Positions 29,386 through 37,182 are shown, numbered from the stretch's first letter. The stretch is 64,000 nt of DNA from an uncultured Roseobacter sp. (GCF_947491795.1 NZ_CANLKW010000002.1:236001-300000), one strand, 5' to 3'. The notes: generated by a model from the sequence alone, not told the origin. Program-made: numbers and translations.

Positions 29386-30269
29386 TCTTTGCCATGGGGG
29401 TCGCCCCCTGGTTTGCGCTGAAACCTGCACCACCCGCTGTGCCGCCAGGGGAGCAGCCCGCGCAGCTGAGCGCCGTGATACCCACCGAAACAGAAGCAGA
29501 CTGGGCCGGGGGCTTTTCCGGGATCGAGGTCACAGCAGACGGCAGCACCTGGTATCTGGTGACCGACCGCGGGCACGTCGCCACCGGCACCTTCACACGG
29601 CAGAACGGCACCCTGACCGGCGCCACGATCGCCGCTTTTCAGCCGCTGGTCGATCAGTACGGAAATGAGCGCGATTTTCCTCATACGGATGCCGAGGGCC
29701 TGGCGCTGGATGATACAGGCCGCCTGAATGTCTCCTTTGAGCATGCTCACCGCGTGCTGCGCTATAACACCTGGGACGCCCCGGCGGTCTGGCCGTCCTA
29801 CACCCGGTCCTGGCGCGCCCTGCCGCAAAACGGCGGGATGGAGGCCCTGGCGATCAGCGCAGACGGCACCCTCTTTGCCATCCCCGAGGGGGTCGCTTCC
29901 GGTGCCTGGGAGGCGCTCGTCTATCGCAGGACCCACCCCCACCCCTGGGAGCAGCCCTTTACCCTGCCACTGGCCGAAGGGTTCAAACCCACGGGCGCAG
30001 ATTTCGGCCCCGACGGGCGGCTTTATCTGCTGGAACGCGGGCTCTACCCCTTTGGCTTTCGCAGCCAGATCCGCAGCATGGCCGTCACCGACACAGGGTT
30101 TGAGGACATCCGCGTGATTCTCCAAACCCCGCTCTTTACCCACGGCAATCTCGAAGGCATCGCCGTCTGGCGCGACGGCACGGGCCAAATCCGCCTGACC
30201 ATGGTGTCAGATGACAACTTCCTGCCCGTCCTGCGCTCGGAAATTGTGGAATACATCCTCACCGACTGA
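29358..30269 (+). CDS. Phytase/esterase-like beta-propeller protein
   Basis: A 303-residue exported protein of the phytase-esterase-like family. A signal peptide covers about residues 1-25. Family blocks are GGFSGIEVTADGSTWYLVTDRG, split by a variable loop from DAEGLALDD, NGGMEALAISADGTLFAIPEG and GNLEGIAVW, which give a propeller-like repeat. The substrate is unknown. It begins inside the 3' end of mepA and is probably co-transcribed with it. Confidence 0.8.
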   Translation: MRRRFTVPLIFAMGVAPWFALKPAPPAVPPGEQPAQLSAVIPTETEADWAGGFSGIEVTADGSTWYLVTDRGHVATGTFTRQNGTLTGATIAAFQPLVDQYGNERDFPHTDAEGLALDDTGRLNVSFEHAHRVLRYNTWDAPAVWPSYTRSWRALPQNGGMEALAISADGTLFAIPEGVASGAWEALVYRRTHPHPWEQPFTLPLAEGFKPTGADFGPDGRLYLLERGLYPFGFRSQIRSMAVTDTGFEDIRVILQTPLFTHGNLEGIAVWRDGTGQIRLTMVSDDNFLPVLRSEIVEYILTD

Positions 30270-30360
30270 CTTGCGCCCCCCGGCCATCCGCCGTAAAGAC
30301 CGCCCGTCGGCCCGACCGGGCCTGCCAAGTGCCGCAACCTTGTCAAAACGGATACATCTT

Positions 30361-30981
30361 ATGACACGCGCTCACCTTCCCGGCATTATTGCCATGGCCG
30401 CCATCGTGGTGGCGTCCAACATTCTTGTGCAGTTCCTCTTTGGCAACTGGCTGACCTGGGGCGCGTTCACCTACCCGCTCGCCTTTCTGGTGACCGACGT
30501 GATGAACCGCGTTTACGGTGCCGCCGCCGCGCGCCGCGTGGTCTTTGCCGGTTTCATCGTGGGCATCCTCTGCTCGCTCATCGGCACCCAGATCATCGGC
30601 GAGTTTGGCCCGCTGGTCACTCTGCGTATCGCACTTGGCTCGGGCCTTGCGTTCCTGACGGCGCAGCTGCTGGATGTGGCGATCTTCTCTGCCCTGCGGG
30701 ACGGCCGCTGGTGGCGCGCGCCGCTGGCCTCGACGCTGATCGGCAGCACGGTCGACACGGCGCTGTTCTTCACCATCGCCTTTTCCGCCAGCCTGGTTTT
30801 CATCGAGCCCGCAAATGATGTCTCCTGGGCGGGCGAGGTTCTGCCCATCCTCGGGTTCGGCCCTGCCGCCCCGCTCTGGGTCTCGCTGGCCATCGCGGAC
30901 TGGATGGTCAAGCTCAGCCTGGCACTGCTGGCGCTGATCCCTTTCCGTGTGATCACCGCGCGGGCAACTGCCGCCCATTAG
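30361..30981 (+). CDS. Queuosine precursor transporter (YhhQ/VUT family)
   Basis: Imports a 7-deazaguanine precursor of the modified tRNA base queuosine across the inner membrane. The 206-residue product has about six helices and the family motif TYPLAFLVTDVMNRVYG near residues 36-56. The ATG at 30361 has only a weak ribosome site. I looked for a preQ1 riboswitch in the 90 bases upstream and saw no convincing candidate. Confidence 0.88.
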   Translation: MTRAHLPGIIAMAAIVVASNILVQFLFGNWLTWGAFTYPLAFLVTDVMNRVYGAAAARRVVFAGFIVGILCSLIGTQIIGEFGPLVTLRIALGSGLAFLTAQLLDVAIFSALRDGRWWRAPLASTLIGSTVDTALFFTIAFSASLVFIEPANDVSWAGEVLPILGFGPAAPLWVSLAIADWMVKLSLALLALIPFRVITARATAAH

Positions 30982-30983
30982 GC

Positions 30984-30997
30984 TTTCGTTAACGAAA
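30984..30997. promoter_or_regulatory. Perfect 14-base palindrome after the transporter gene
   Basis: TTTCGTTAACGAAA is a perfect palindrome three bases after the transporter stop. The flanks (GC before, AAAAGC after) extend it weakly. On the plus strand it is followed by A residues, so it is not a plus-strand terminator. It may be an operator for the small-ORF element starting about 60 bases downstream. A second imperfect inverted repeat (TCTGT...ACAGA) lies at 31033-31050. Confidence 0.35.
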
Positions 30998-31055
30998 AAA
31001 AGCTTGGTGATTTCCAAAACCTGTGCGACGATTCTGTCAACGTCAACAGATAGGT

Positions 31056-31185
31056 AAAGGAGGTGATCCAGTGTCAAGAAAGGTATTGGAGCGAGGTGTC
31101 GGAACAGCTTTGGAGGTCGCCTGCTGAGGCAGCCCTTGACGGGCAGAACTCCTGAGTGGATTTCGGTCTAACCGATCCCCCTCCT
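31056..31185 (+). promoter_or_regulatory. Leader element: extended Shine-Dalgarno and downstream anti-SD
   Basis: AAAGGAGGTGATCCA (31056-31070) is complementary over its whole length to the standard 3' end of 16S rRNA. Downstream, GATCCCCCTCCT (31174-31185) can pair with AGGAGGTGATC (31058-31068): six pairs, a 1x2 internal loop, then four pairs. This would hide the ribosome site. A competing local hairpin (GGAT/ATCC and CGGT/ACCG, 31158-31178) uses part of the same anti-SD. A second, shorter anti-SD (ACTCCT) lies at 31148-31153. Mutually exclusive folds of this kind suggest a regulatory RNA; the fold itself is inferred. Confidence 0.55.
31071..31127 (+). CDS. 18-codon small ORF (possible leader peptide)
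   Basis: GTG-started ORF encoding MSRKVLERGVGTALEVAC. The GGAGG core lies seven bases upstream and is part of a 15-base perfect complement to the 16S 3' end, far stronger than at any other gene in the window. The peptide is basic at the N-terminus and ends with a Cys. It lies in a compact transcript-like unit ending in a duplicated terminator, upstream of a VOC gene. I do not recognise a function. The strength of the ribosome site is the main reason to think it is translated. Confidence 0.55.
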   Translation: MSRKVLERGVGTALEVAC

Positions 31186-31199
31186 GAAACCATTCGATT

Positions 31200-31246
31200 G
31201 GGCCACACTTTCACAGTGTGGCCCTTTTTCACAGTGTGGCCCTTTT
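31200..31246 (+). terminator. Terminator with tandemly duplicated right arm
   Basis: GGGCCACACT (31200-31209) pairs perfectly with AGTGTGGCCC (31215-31224), followed by five T residues. The 18-base right arm plus tail (CACAGTGTGGCCCTTTTT, 31212-31229) is repeated directly at 31230-31246 with one base changed at the end. The single left arm could pair with either copy. It closes the small-ORF element and separates it from the VOC gene. Confidence 0.85.
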
Positions 31247-31285
31247 ACGTTAGACTGGTCCGGCACCAGTCAGGACCAGGTACAG

Positions 31286-31666
31286 ATGTCACCCACGCTC
31301 TCCAGCATCCTCCTCTATACCCGCAAAACCGATGAAATGGCGGCGTTTTACTGTAATCATTTCGGCTATACCCGGCACGATCTGCCCGGCGACCGGATCG
31401 TCGAACTGCGCCCGGCAGCAGGTGGCGCTGTTTTGCTGTTGCACCCCGCAAGCAAGGGCATCCGCCAGGGCCAGGCGGCGGTGAAACTGGTCTTTACCAT
31501 TCGCGATGTGCCCGCCTTTGTTGCGGAATGCGCCAAACGCGGGCTGGAGTTCGGCGCGCTGCACAAGGCCGACGGCTATGTTTTTGCCAACGCCAAAGAC
31601 CCCTCCGGCAATTCGGTCAGTATTTCGGGTCGTCTGGCCATCCGGGACGCCCCCCCCGATGCTTGA
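31286..31666 (+). CDS. VOC (glyoxalase/bleomycin resistance) family protein
   Basis: A 126-residue vicinal-oxygen-chelate fold protein of unknown substrate. Two beta-alpha-beta-beta-beta units are visible, with conserved ends MAAFYCNHFGY and FANAKDPSGNSVSISGR. His and Glu metal ligands are not certain. A hairpin (ACTGGT/ACCAGT, 31254-31270) lies just before the start. Its 3' end overlaps arfB by eight bases, so the two genes are likely co-expressed. Confidence 0.85.
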   Translation: MSPTLSSILLYTRKTDEMAAFYCNHFGYTRHDLPGDRIVELRPAAGGAVLLLHPASKGIRQGQAAVKLVFTIRDVPAFVAECAKRGLEFGALHKADGYVFANAKDPSGNSVSISGRLAIRDAPPDA

Positions 31667-32081
31667 GATCAGCAAAGACATCAGAATCGAAGACTGGGAG
31701 CTGACGGAAAGCTTTATCCGCGCTTCCGGCCCCGGCGGCCAGAACGTCAACAAGGTCTCCTCCGCCGTCGAGCTGCGGTTCGAGGCCGCGCGCTCGCCCA
31801 ACCTGCCGCCTGCGGTGAAAACCCGGCTGAAACGCCTCGCCGGGCGCCGCTGGACGACCGAAGGCGCGCTGGTGCTGCAATGCGACGAGACCCGCAGCCA
31901 GGCCCGCAACCGCGATATCGTGCGCGACCGCCTGGCAGAGCTCATACGCAAAGCACTCGTCGCGCCAAAAAAACGCATCGCCACGCGCCCGACCCTGGGC
32001 TCCAAAAAACGCAGGCTCAAAGCCAAAAAGGTACGCGGAGAAGTCAAATCCCTGCGCGGGCGCGTCGACCCCGACAGCTGA
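31659..32081 (+). CDS. arfB: Alternative ribosome-rescue factor ArfB
   Basis: A peptidyl-tRNA hydrolase that releases stalled ribosomes lacking a stop codon. The ATG at 31659 overlaps the VOC gene by eight bases and gives a 140-residue protein, the normal size. The GGQ motif is at residues 26-28 (GPGGQNVNK). The C-terminal tail (about 105-140) is strongly basic with repeated KKR and KAKK blocks, as needed to enter the empty mRNA channel. Confidence 0.94.
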   Translation: MLEISKDIRIEDWELTESFIRASGPGGQNVNKVSSAVELRFEAARSPNLPPAVKTRLKRLAGRRWTTEGALVLQCDETRSQARNRDIVRDRLAELIRKALVAPKKRIATRPTLGSKKRRLKAKKVRGEVKSLRGRVDPDS

Positions 32082-32153
32082 CGCAGACGAATTTGCGTGA
32101 CACCCGCGCCGCGATGGGCAAGCTGGGCGCACCCAGAACGGAATTTCCCCCCG

Positions 32154-33047
32154 ATGCGCCCCACCGACCGGACCGGCCTCGCCATTGTCCTCAGCCTGAT
32201 TGCCCTCGCGCTCTTTGATGCCATGGGGCTGGTGATCAAGCTACTGTCGGATCGCTATTCCGCCGTTGAACTGTCGGCCTGGCGCAACCTCTTCGGGCTG
32301 TTTCCCGCGATGATCGCGCTGATGGCGGCGCGCAGCTGGCGCACCGCTGGCAGGCCGCTGCGGATACGCCAGTGGAAACTGGCGCTGTTGCGCGGGCTGA
32401 TCGTGACCATGGCACAGCTGTGTTTTTATGCCTCGCTTGCGGTGCTCGCCTTTGCCACCGCTGCGACGATCTCCTATTCCAACGCGCTGTTCATGACTGC
32501 CCTGGCCGTGCCCCTTCTGGGGGAAAAGGTGGGGCGCCTGCGCTGGGGCGCCGTAGTCATCGGGTTTGTCGGCGTGATCCTGATCGTCCGGCCCGGCACG
32601 GATGTTTTCACCCCCTACGCGCTGCTGCCGCTGGGTGCTGCGGTCTGCTATGCGCTGGTGGGCGTCACGTCCCGGATGATCGACGATGATGTGCCCAGCC
32701 CGCTGATCAGTCTTTATTCGAATGTCGCGGCCCTGGTTGCATCCGTCCTGATCACCCTGGCGCTGGGGGGCTTCAGCCCCGTTGCCAGCACGGCAGAACT
32801 GGGCTGGCTCATGGCCATGGGTGCTTTCGGCGGCACCGCGGTGCTCTTTCTGGTGGTATCCTACCGCATGGCCGAACAGAGCGATCTCGCTCCGTTCAGC
32901 TATTTCGGCATCCCCATGGCCTTTATCCTCGGCTGGATTTTCTTTGACGAAACGCCCTGGCAACAGCTCTTTCCCGGCGCACTCCTCATCATCGCCGGCG
33001 GGCTGATGATCATCTGGCGCGAGCGGAAAATACGGCAATCTTCCTGA
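32154..33047 (+). CDS. DMT-family (EamA) transporter
   Basis: A 297-residue inner-membrane protein with about ten helices in two EamA halves, probably an exporter of a small metabolite. The ATG at 32154 fits the usual N-terminus; an in-frame ATG 57 bases upstream lacks a ribosome site. Typical motifs include FATAATISYSNALFMTALAV and the Pro-containing loops of the second half. The substrate cannot be told from sequence. Confidence 0.9.
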   Translation: MRPTDRTGLAIVLSLIALALFDAMGLVIKLLSDRYSAVELSAWRNLFGLFPAMIALMAARSWRTAGRPLRIRQWKLALLRGLIVTMAQLCFYASLAVLAFATAATISYSNALFMTALAVPLLGEKVGRLRWGAVVIGFVGVILIVRPGTDVFTPYALLPLGAAVCYALVGVTSRMIDDDVPSPLISLYSNVAALVASVLITLALGGFSPVASTAELGWLMAMGAFGGTAVLFLVVSYRMAEQSDLAPFSYFGIPMAFILGWIFFDETPWQQLFPGALLIIAGGLMIIWRERKIRQSS

Positions 33048-33139
33048 CCTCTCTGCGGCACTGACCCGGGCACCCGGCCAATCGATATTATGGTTAAGGA
33101 ATCTTTAATATATTTAAAAACATTGAGTTAAGCCCTTTT

Positions 33140-33155
33140 TGAGGTACGTCCCTCA
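33140..33155. promoter_or_regulatory. Candidate LacI-type operator 1 (sugar operon)
   Basis: TGAGGTACGTCCCTCA is an inverted repeat with a central CG step, the layout favoured by LacI-family repressors. It lies about 100 bases upstream of the binding-protein gene. Its centre is 30 bases (about three helical turns) from operator 2. Confidence 0.65.
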
Positions 33156-33169
33156 AAAATATGTCGACA

Positions 33170-33185
33170 TGAGGTACGCACCTCA
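33170..33185. promoter_or_regulatory. Candidate LacI-type operator 2 (sugar operon)
   Basis: TGAGGTACGCACCTCA pairs seven of eight positions across a central CG. Together with the near copy at 33140-33155 it suggests cooperative binding by the LacI regulator encoded at 40923-41978 in the same operon. Confidence 0.7.
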
Positions 33186-33256
33186 TTTAGCGTCACAGAC
33201 AGTCATCAACCGAATCGGCAGCGACCGGTCGGACAGGACTCATAGGGAGGAATCAC

Positions 33257-34576
33257 ATGAAATTTTCAAAACTGACCACCGTCAGCGCGCTGAGCATGGC
33301 CGTCGCCAGCCTTGGCGCAACAGCCCAGGCAGACGATCTGACGCTCTGCTGGGCCGCCTGGGATCCGGCAAACGCTCTGGTTGAGCTCAGCAAGGAATTC
33401 GAAGCCCAGTCCGGCCACAACATGAGCTTCGAGTTTATCCCCTGGCCCAACTTTGCCGACCGGATGCTCAACGAGCTGAACTCGGGCGGTAAACTCTGCG
33501 ACCTGCTGATCGGCGACAGCCAGTGGATCGGGGGCGGCGCGGAAAACGGCCACTACGTGAAACTGAACGACTTCTTCGACGCCGAAGGCATCTCCATGGG
33601 CGATTTCGCCGATGCCACCGTCTATGCCTATTCCACGTGGCCCAAAGGCACGCCGAACTACTACGCGCTGCCCGCCATGGGCGACGCCAACGGCTGGTTC
33701 TACCGCAAAGACTGGTTCGCACGTGACGACATCCGCGACGCCTTCAAAGCCGAAACAGGCCGCGAGCTGGGCGAGCCGAAAACCCAGAAAGAGATGCTCG
33801 AAATTGCGCAGTTCTTCCAGGGCCGTGAAATCGACGGCCAGACCGTTTATGGCGCTGCGATCTTCACCGAACGGGGCTCCGAAGGTATCACCATGGGCGT
33901 GACATCCGCGCTCTATCCCTGGGGTTTCAAATACGAAAACACCCCGGGCGCCTATGACATGGAAGGCGCTGTAAACTCCGCAGAAGCCGTCGAGGCGCTG
34001 GAATTCTATAAAGAATTCTACAAAACCGCGACGCCTCCGGGCTACACAAACTCCTACATGGGGGAAAGCCTCGACGCCTTCAAATCGGGCCAGGTGGCCA
34101 TGGCAATGAACTGGTTTGCCTTCTTCCCGGGCCTCTATGCAGACCCGAACACCGGCGGCGACAAGATCGACTTCTTCGTGAACCCGCCGCAAAACCAGGC
34201 CGGCTCCACACTGGGCGGTCAGGGCATCTCGGTGGTGGCCTATTCCGACAAGCAGGACGCAGCGCTTGAGTACATCAAGTGGTTCGCCAACCCCGAGGTC
34301 CAGCAGAAATGGTGGGATCTGGGTGGCTATTCCGCCCACAAGGCCGTGTTGGAAAGCCCCGATTTCGTGGACAGCGCCCCCTTTGCCGGTGACTTCCTCG
34401 AAGCCATGGGCGCGGTACAGGACTTCTGGCAGGAACCGGCCTACGCCGAACTGCTGCTGGCCATGCAGAAACGCATCCACGACTATGTGGTTGCCGATCA
34501 GGGCACAGCCCAGGAAGCGCTCGACAAGCTGATCGAGGACTGGACAGAAACCTTCGAGGACGAAGGCAAACTCTGA
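33257..34576 (+). CDS. Sugar/polyol ABC transporter, periplasmic binding protein
   Basis: A 439-residue family 1 extracellular solute-binding protein. A signal peptide (MKFSKLTTVSALSMAVASLG, then ATAQA) covers about 25 residues. The mature part shows the two-lobe pattern of sugar binders (FEAQSGHNMSFEFIPWPNF, GISVVAYSDKQDAALEYIKW). Start is supported by AGGGAGGAA about six bases upstream. It is the first gene of the operon that runs to 44198, behind two LacI-type operators. A long hairpin follows, which would favour higher levels of this protein than of the membrane parts. Confidence 0.95.
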   Translation: MKFSKLTTVSALSMAVASLGATAQADDLTLCWAAWDPANALVELSKEFEAQSGHNMSFEFIPWPNFADRMLNELNSGGKLCDLLIGDSQWIGGGAENGHYVKLNDFFDAEGISMGDFADATVYAYSTWPKGTPNYYALPAMGDANGWFYRKDWFARDDIRDAFKAETGRELGEPKTQKEMLEIAQFFQGREIDGQTVYGAAIFTERGSEGITMGVTSALYPWGFKYENTPGAYDMEGAVNSAEAVEALEFYKEFYKTATPPGYTNSYMGESLDAFKSGQVAMAMNWFAFFPGLYADPNTGGDKIDFFVNPPQNQAGSTLGGQGISVVAYSDKQDAALEYIKWFANPEVQQKWWDLGGYSAHKAVLESPDFVDSAPFAGDFLEAMGAVQDFWQEPAYAELLLAMQKRIHDYVVADQGTAQEALDKLIEDWTETFEDEGKL

Positions 34577-34585
34577 CCCTCACCT

Positions 34586-34621
34586 CAGGGTGGGGCCCAT
34601 TCCGAACCGGGCCCCACCCTG
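34586..34621 (+). terminator. Strong intercistronic hairpin (mRNA stabiliser/attenuator)
   Basis: CAGGGTGGGGCCC (34586-34598) and GGGCCCCACCCTG (34609-34621) form a perfect 13-pair stem with a 10-base loop, just after the binding-protein stop. No T run follows, so it is more likely a partial terminator or a 3' stability element than a full stop. Such hairpins are common between binding-protein and permease genes. Confidence 0.75.
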
Positions 34622-34680
34622 TCTCCTGACCAACCGGCAGGACGGCCCCGCCCGTCCCGCCCCGGGAAAGTTGCGTCCAC

Positions 34681-35628
34681 ATGTCCGAAACTCCTGTCTC
34701 CCGCGCGGCCCGGGCCACACCGCCCACCGTGGCCCGCAAGATCAAAGGCCTGAGCGACCGCGCCATCGCCTGGATCTTCGTGGCCCCCACGATCTTCCTG
34801 CTGCTGGCGATCAACATTTTCCCGCTGATCTGGACGATCCGTCTCAGCTTTACCAACTTCCGCGCCAACCGCCTGAACCGCGAGGTCGAATGGGTCGGGT
34901 TGCGCAACTACGAACGCATCCTGACAGACACCGACATCTGGCTGAACATGCAGGCGACAGCGCATTTCCTGTTCTGGACCATCTTCTTTCAGGTGCTCAT
35001 CGGCTTTACCCTGGCCTGGCTGATCAACAAAAAATTCAAAGGCAACGACCTCTGGACCACGATCATCGTGCTGCCCATGATGCTCAGCCCGGCCGTAGTC
35101 GGCAACTTCTGGAAATTCCTCTACCAGCCGCAGATCGGCCTGTTCAATTACATCATCGCCTTCTTCACCGGCAAAGACCCCTCAAGTTTCGAGATGCTCG
35201 GCTCTGTTGATCTCGCCCCCTGGTCGATCGTCATCGTGGATACCTGGATGTGGACGCCCTTCGTGATGCTCATCTGTCTGGCGGGCCTGCGTTCCATCCC
35301 CGACTATATCTACGAGGCAGCCGAGATCGACCGCGCCTCCAAACTCCGGCAGTTCTTCACCATCACCATCCCGATGGTGCTGCCCTTCCTGATGCTGGCC
35401 GTGCTCTTCCGCGGCATCGAAAACTTCAAGATGTTCGACCTCGTCGTCCAGCTGACCGGCGGCGGCCCCGGCTCCACCACCGAACTTACCTCCATCAACC
35501 TCAAGCGCGAGGCCTTCGAGAAATGGCGCACCGGCTACGCCTCGGCCTATGCGATCATCCTCTTCGTCACCGTCTTTGGCCTCGCCAGCATCTACGTCAA
35601 AGCCCTCAACAAGGTCAAAGAACGATGA
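34681..35628 (+). CDS. Sugar/polyol ABC transporter permease (MalF type)
   Basis: A 315-residue inner-membrane permease with about six helices. The EAA loop reads YEAAEIDRASKLRQFFTITIP. The N-terminal tail (about 25 residues) is long and basic. It pairs with the permease at 35750 to form the membrane channel of the importer. Confidence 0.93.
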   Translation: MSETPVSRAARATPPTVARKIKGLSDRAIAWIFVAPTIFLLLAINIFPLIWTIRLSFTNFRANRLNREVEWVGLRNYERILTDTDIWLNMQATAHFLFWTIFFQVLIGFTLAWLINKKFKGNDLWTTIIVLPMMLSPAVVGNFWKFLYQPQIGLFNYIIAFFTGKDPSSFEMLGSVDLAPWSIVIVDTWMWTPFVMLICLAGLRSIPDYIYEAAEIDRASKLRQFFTITIPMVLPFLMLAVLFRGIENFKMFDLVVQLTGGGPGSTTELTSINLKREAFEKWRTGYASAYAIILFVTVFGLASIYVKALNKVKER

Positions 35629-35653
35629 CACCGGCACCCCGCAGCGCGCCCCG

Positions 35654-35689
35654 CATCTTCTGGCCACAAATATCCCCGGGGGAAACGCC
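35654..35689 (+). repeat. Intergenic repeat, copy 3 of 3
   Basis: Contains CATCTTCTGGCCACAAATAT followed by CCCC, matching the left half of the copies at 5812 and 26618. The right half diverges (GGGGGAAACGCC in place of GCCGGAGGC) and is followed by a GGGGGC...GCCCCC inverted repeat (about 35699-35715). It lies between the two permease genes, interrupting an otherwise tight operon. Confidence 0.5.
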
Positions 35690-35749
35690 GCAGGCGTTGG
35701 GGGCAGGCAGCCCCCTCTTCATCACAGCCCATCAGACAGGCGCCCCATC

Positions 35750-36688
35750 ATGAGCAGCTTCTCCGTCACAGAACCCAGTAAACGGTCGAAATGGTTCGCC
35801 GGCAGCCTCGTGATCCTCTACGCGGTGATCACCATGATCCCGCTGGCCTGGATCATGCTGACCGGGTTCAAATCCCCCGCAGATGCCATCAGCTATCCGC
35901 CCAAGGTGCTTTTTGAACCCACGCTTGAAGGCTACGTGAACCTGTTCACCACCCGCACCCGGCAGACGGACGAATTCCTGGCCGCCAACCCGCCAGAGAC
36001 CTGGTACGAAGACATCGTGCGCCAGTACGATATGGTCATCGCGGGTCCGTCGAAATTCGGCGAGCGGTTCCTCAACTCGGTGATCATCGGCTTCGGCTCC
36101 ACCTTCCTGTCCATCTTTCTGGGCACCCTTGCCGCCTATGCCTTCTCCAGGTTCAGAATACCCCTGGCCGATGACCTGCTGTTCTTCATTCTCTCCACGC
36201 GGATGATGCCGCCCATCGCGGTGGCGATCCCGATCTTCCTGATGTACCGCCAGCTCGGTCTGTCCGACACACATCTGGGCATGATCCTGCTCTACACGGC
36301 GGTCAACATCAGCCTGGCGGTCTGGCTGCTCAAGGGGTTCATCGACGAGATCCCCCGCGAATATGAGGAAGCCGCGCTGATCGACGGTTACACCCGCTTC
36401 CAGGCCTTCTACAAAGTCGTGCTGCCCCAGGCTGCTACCGGCATCGCATCGACAGCAATCTTCTGCCTGATCTTTGCCTGGAACGAATACGCCTTTGCGG
36501 TCCTGCTGACCTCCGGCACCGCCCAGACCGCCCCGCCTTTCATCCCCACGATCATCGGGGTCGGCGGTCTCGACTGGCCCGCCGTGGCCGCTGGCGCCAC
36601 CATCTTCCTGCTGCCGGTGATGATCTTCACCGTGGCGCTGCGCAAGCACCTGCTGCGCGGGATAACCTTCGGAGCGGTACGCAAATGA
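35750..36688 (+). CDS. Sugar/polyol ABC transporter permease (MalG type)
   Basis: A 312-residue permease with about six helices and an EAA loop (YEEAALIDGYTRFQAFYKVV). The ATG at 35750 is preferred, since earlier in-frame codons run through the intergenic repeat. A periplasmic loop of about 60 residues follows the first helix, with the segment TRTRQTDEFLAANPPETWYE. It forms the importer with the MalF-type permease and the two ATPases downstream. Confidence 0.92.
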   Translation: MSSFSVTEPSKRSKWFAGSLVILYAVITMIPLAWIMLTGFKSPADAISYPPKVLFEPTLEGYVNLFTTRTRQTDEFLAANPPETWYEDIVRQYDMVIAGPSKFGERFLNSVIIGFGSTFLSIFLGTLAAYAFSRFRIPLADDLLFFILSTRMMPPIAVAIPIFLMYRQLGLSDTHLGMILLYTAVNISLAVWLLKGFIDEIPREYEEAALIDGYTRFQAFYKVVLPQAATGIASTAIFCLIFAWNEYAFAVLLTSGTAQTAPPFIPTIIGVGGLDWPAVAAGATIFLLPVMIFTVALRKHLLRGITFGAVRK

Positions 36689-36790
36689 TACAGCACAGTT
36701 CACCTCCGGGGCTCCGCCCGTTCGCGCCTGAAACGCGCCCCCGGCGCCTTTTCGGGACGGCACTCACGCCTCAAAGCGGTACGCAAATGA
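36673..36790 (+). repeat. 16-base direct repeat flanking an 86-base insert
   Basis: AGCGGTACGCAAATGA occurs at 36673-36688 (the last codons and stop of the permease) and again at 36775-36790, exactly 102 bases apart. The second copy is outside any gene. This looks like a duplication of the gene end, or an insertion that duplicated its target, in the gap before the 62-residue membrane protein. Confidence 0.75.
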
Positions 36791-36824
36791 CCTTAACCAG
36801 ACCCTGCCCCACCGCGCGCCGCGC

Positions 36825-36879
36825 ACCGACGTTTTACCGACGTAATACCGACGCAAAACCGACAGCCCACCGACAGCCC
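36825..36879 (+). repeat. Five tandem 11-base repeats (ACCGAC-N5)
   Basis: Five consecutive units of 11 bases each begin with ACCGAC. The five-base tails are GTTTT, GTAAT, GCAAA, AGCCC and AGCCC. The array ends 26 bases before the next start codon. The spacing is close to one DNA helical turn, so the ACCGAC blocks would lie on one face of the DNA. Confidence 0.85.
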
Positions 36880-36905
36880 GAAATCACCCTCCGGGAGGCC
36901 CTGAC

Positions 36906-37094
36906 ATGAGCAACTTTTTCACCGGTCTGCTGCGCTTCAGACGCGGCCCCTGGGAGATGGTCGCGACCATCCTCATCGCACTGGGTGTCTTCATGCTGAT
37001 GCAGCCGTTTGTGATGTGGGGGTACACCTATTCCTTCATCACAACCCTGATCGGCACGGTGATGTTCATCGTCGTGTCCCACTTTCCGGAATGA
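36906..37094 (+). CDS. Small membrane protein of the ABC operon
   Basis: A 62-residue protein with two hydrophobic helices (about 17-35 and 38-58) and a basic N-terminal segment (LLRFRRGPWEM). A CGGGAGG site precedes the ATG by six bases. It lies between the permease and ATPase genes, a position held by other small membrane proteins in glycerol-type (GlpSTPQV-like) importer operons. I do not recognise its family. Confidence 0.75.
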   Translation: MSNFFTGLLRFRRGPWEMVATILIALGVFMLMQPFVMWGYTYSFITTLIGTVMFIVVSHFPE

Positions 37095-37182
37095 CGAAAT
37101 GGCTGACACCTCACGCAGCGCCGCGGCCTTTCCGGATCGCCCCGCCCGCTACACTCAAAACCCCTGACCGGCAGAGCATATA

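Noticed and set aside
30270..30360. Possible preQ1 riboswitch before the queuosine precursor transporter
   Set aside because: The conserved preQ1 aptamer core and A-rich tail could not be found.
31064..31092. TGATCC as a possible sigma-E (RpoE) -35 box
   Set aside because: No matching -10 element lies at the right distance; the bases are explained by the extended Shine-Dalgarno.
37099..37167. 22-codon ORF between the small membrane protein and the first ATPase
   Set aside because: Poor ribosome site and no recognisable pattern; could be chance.
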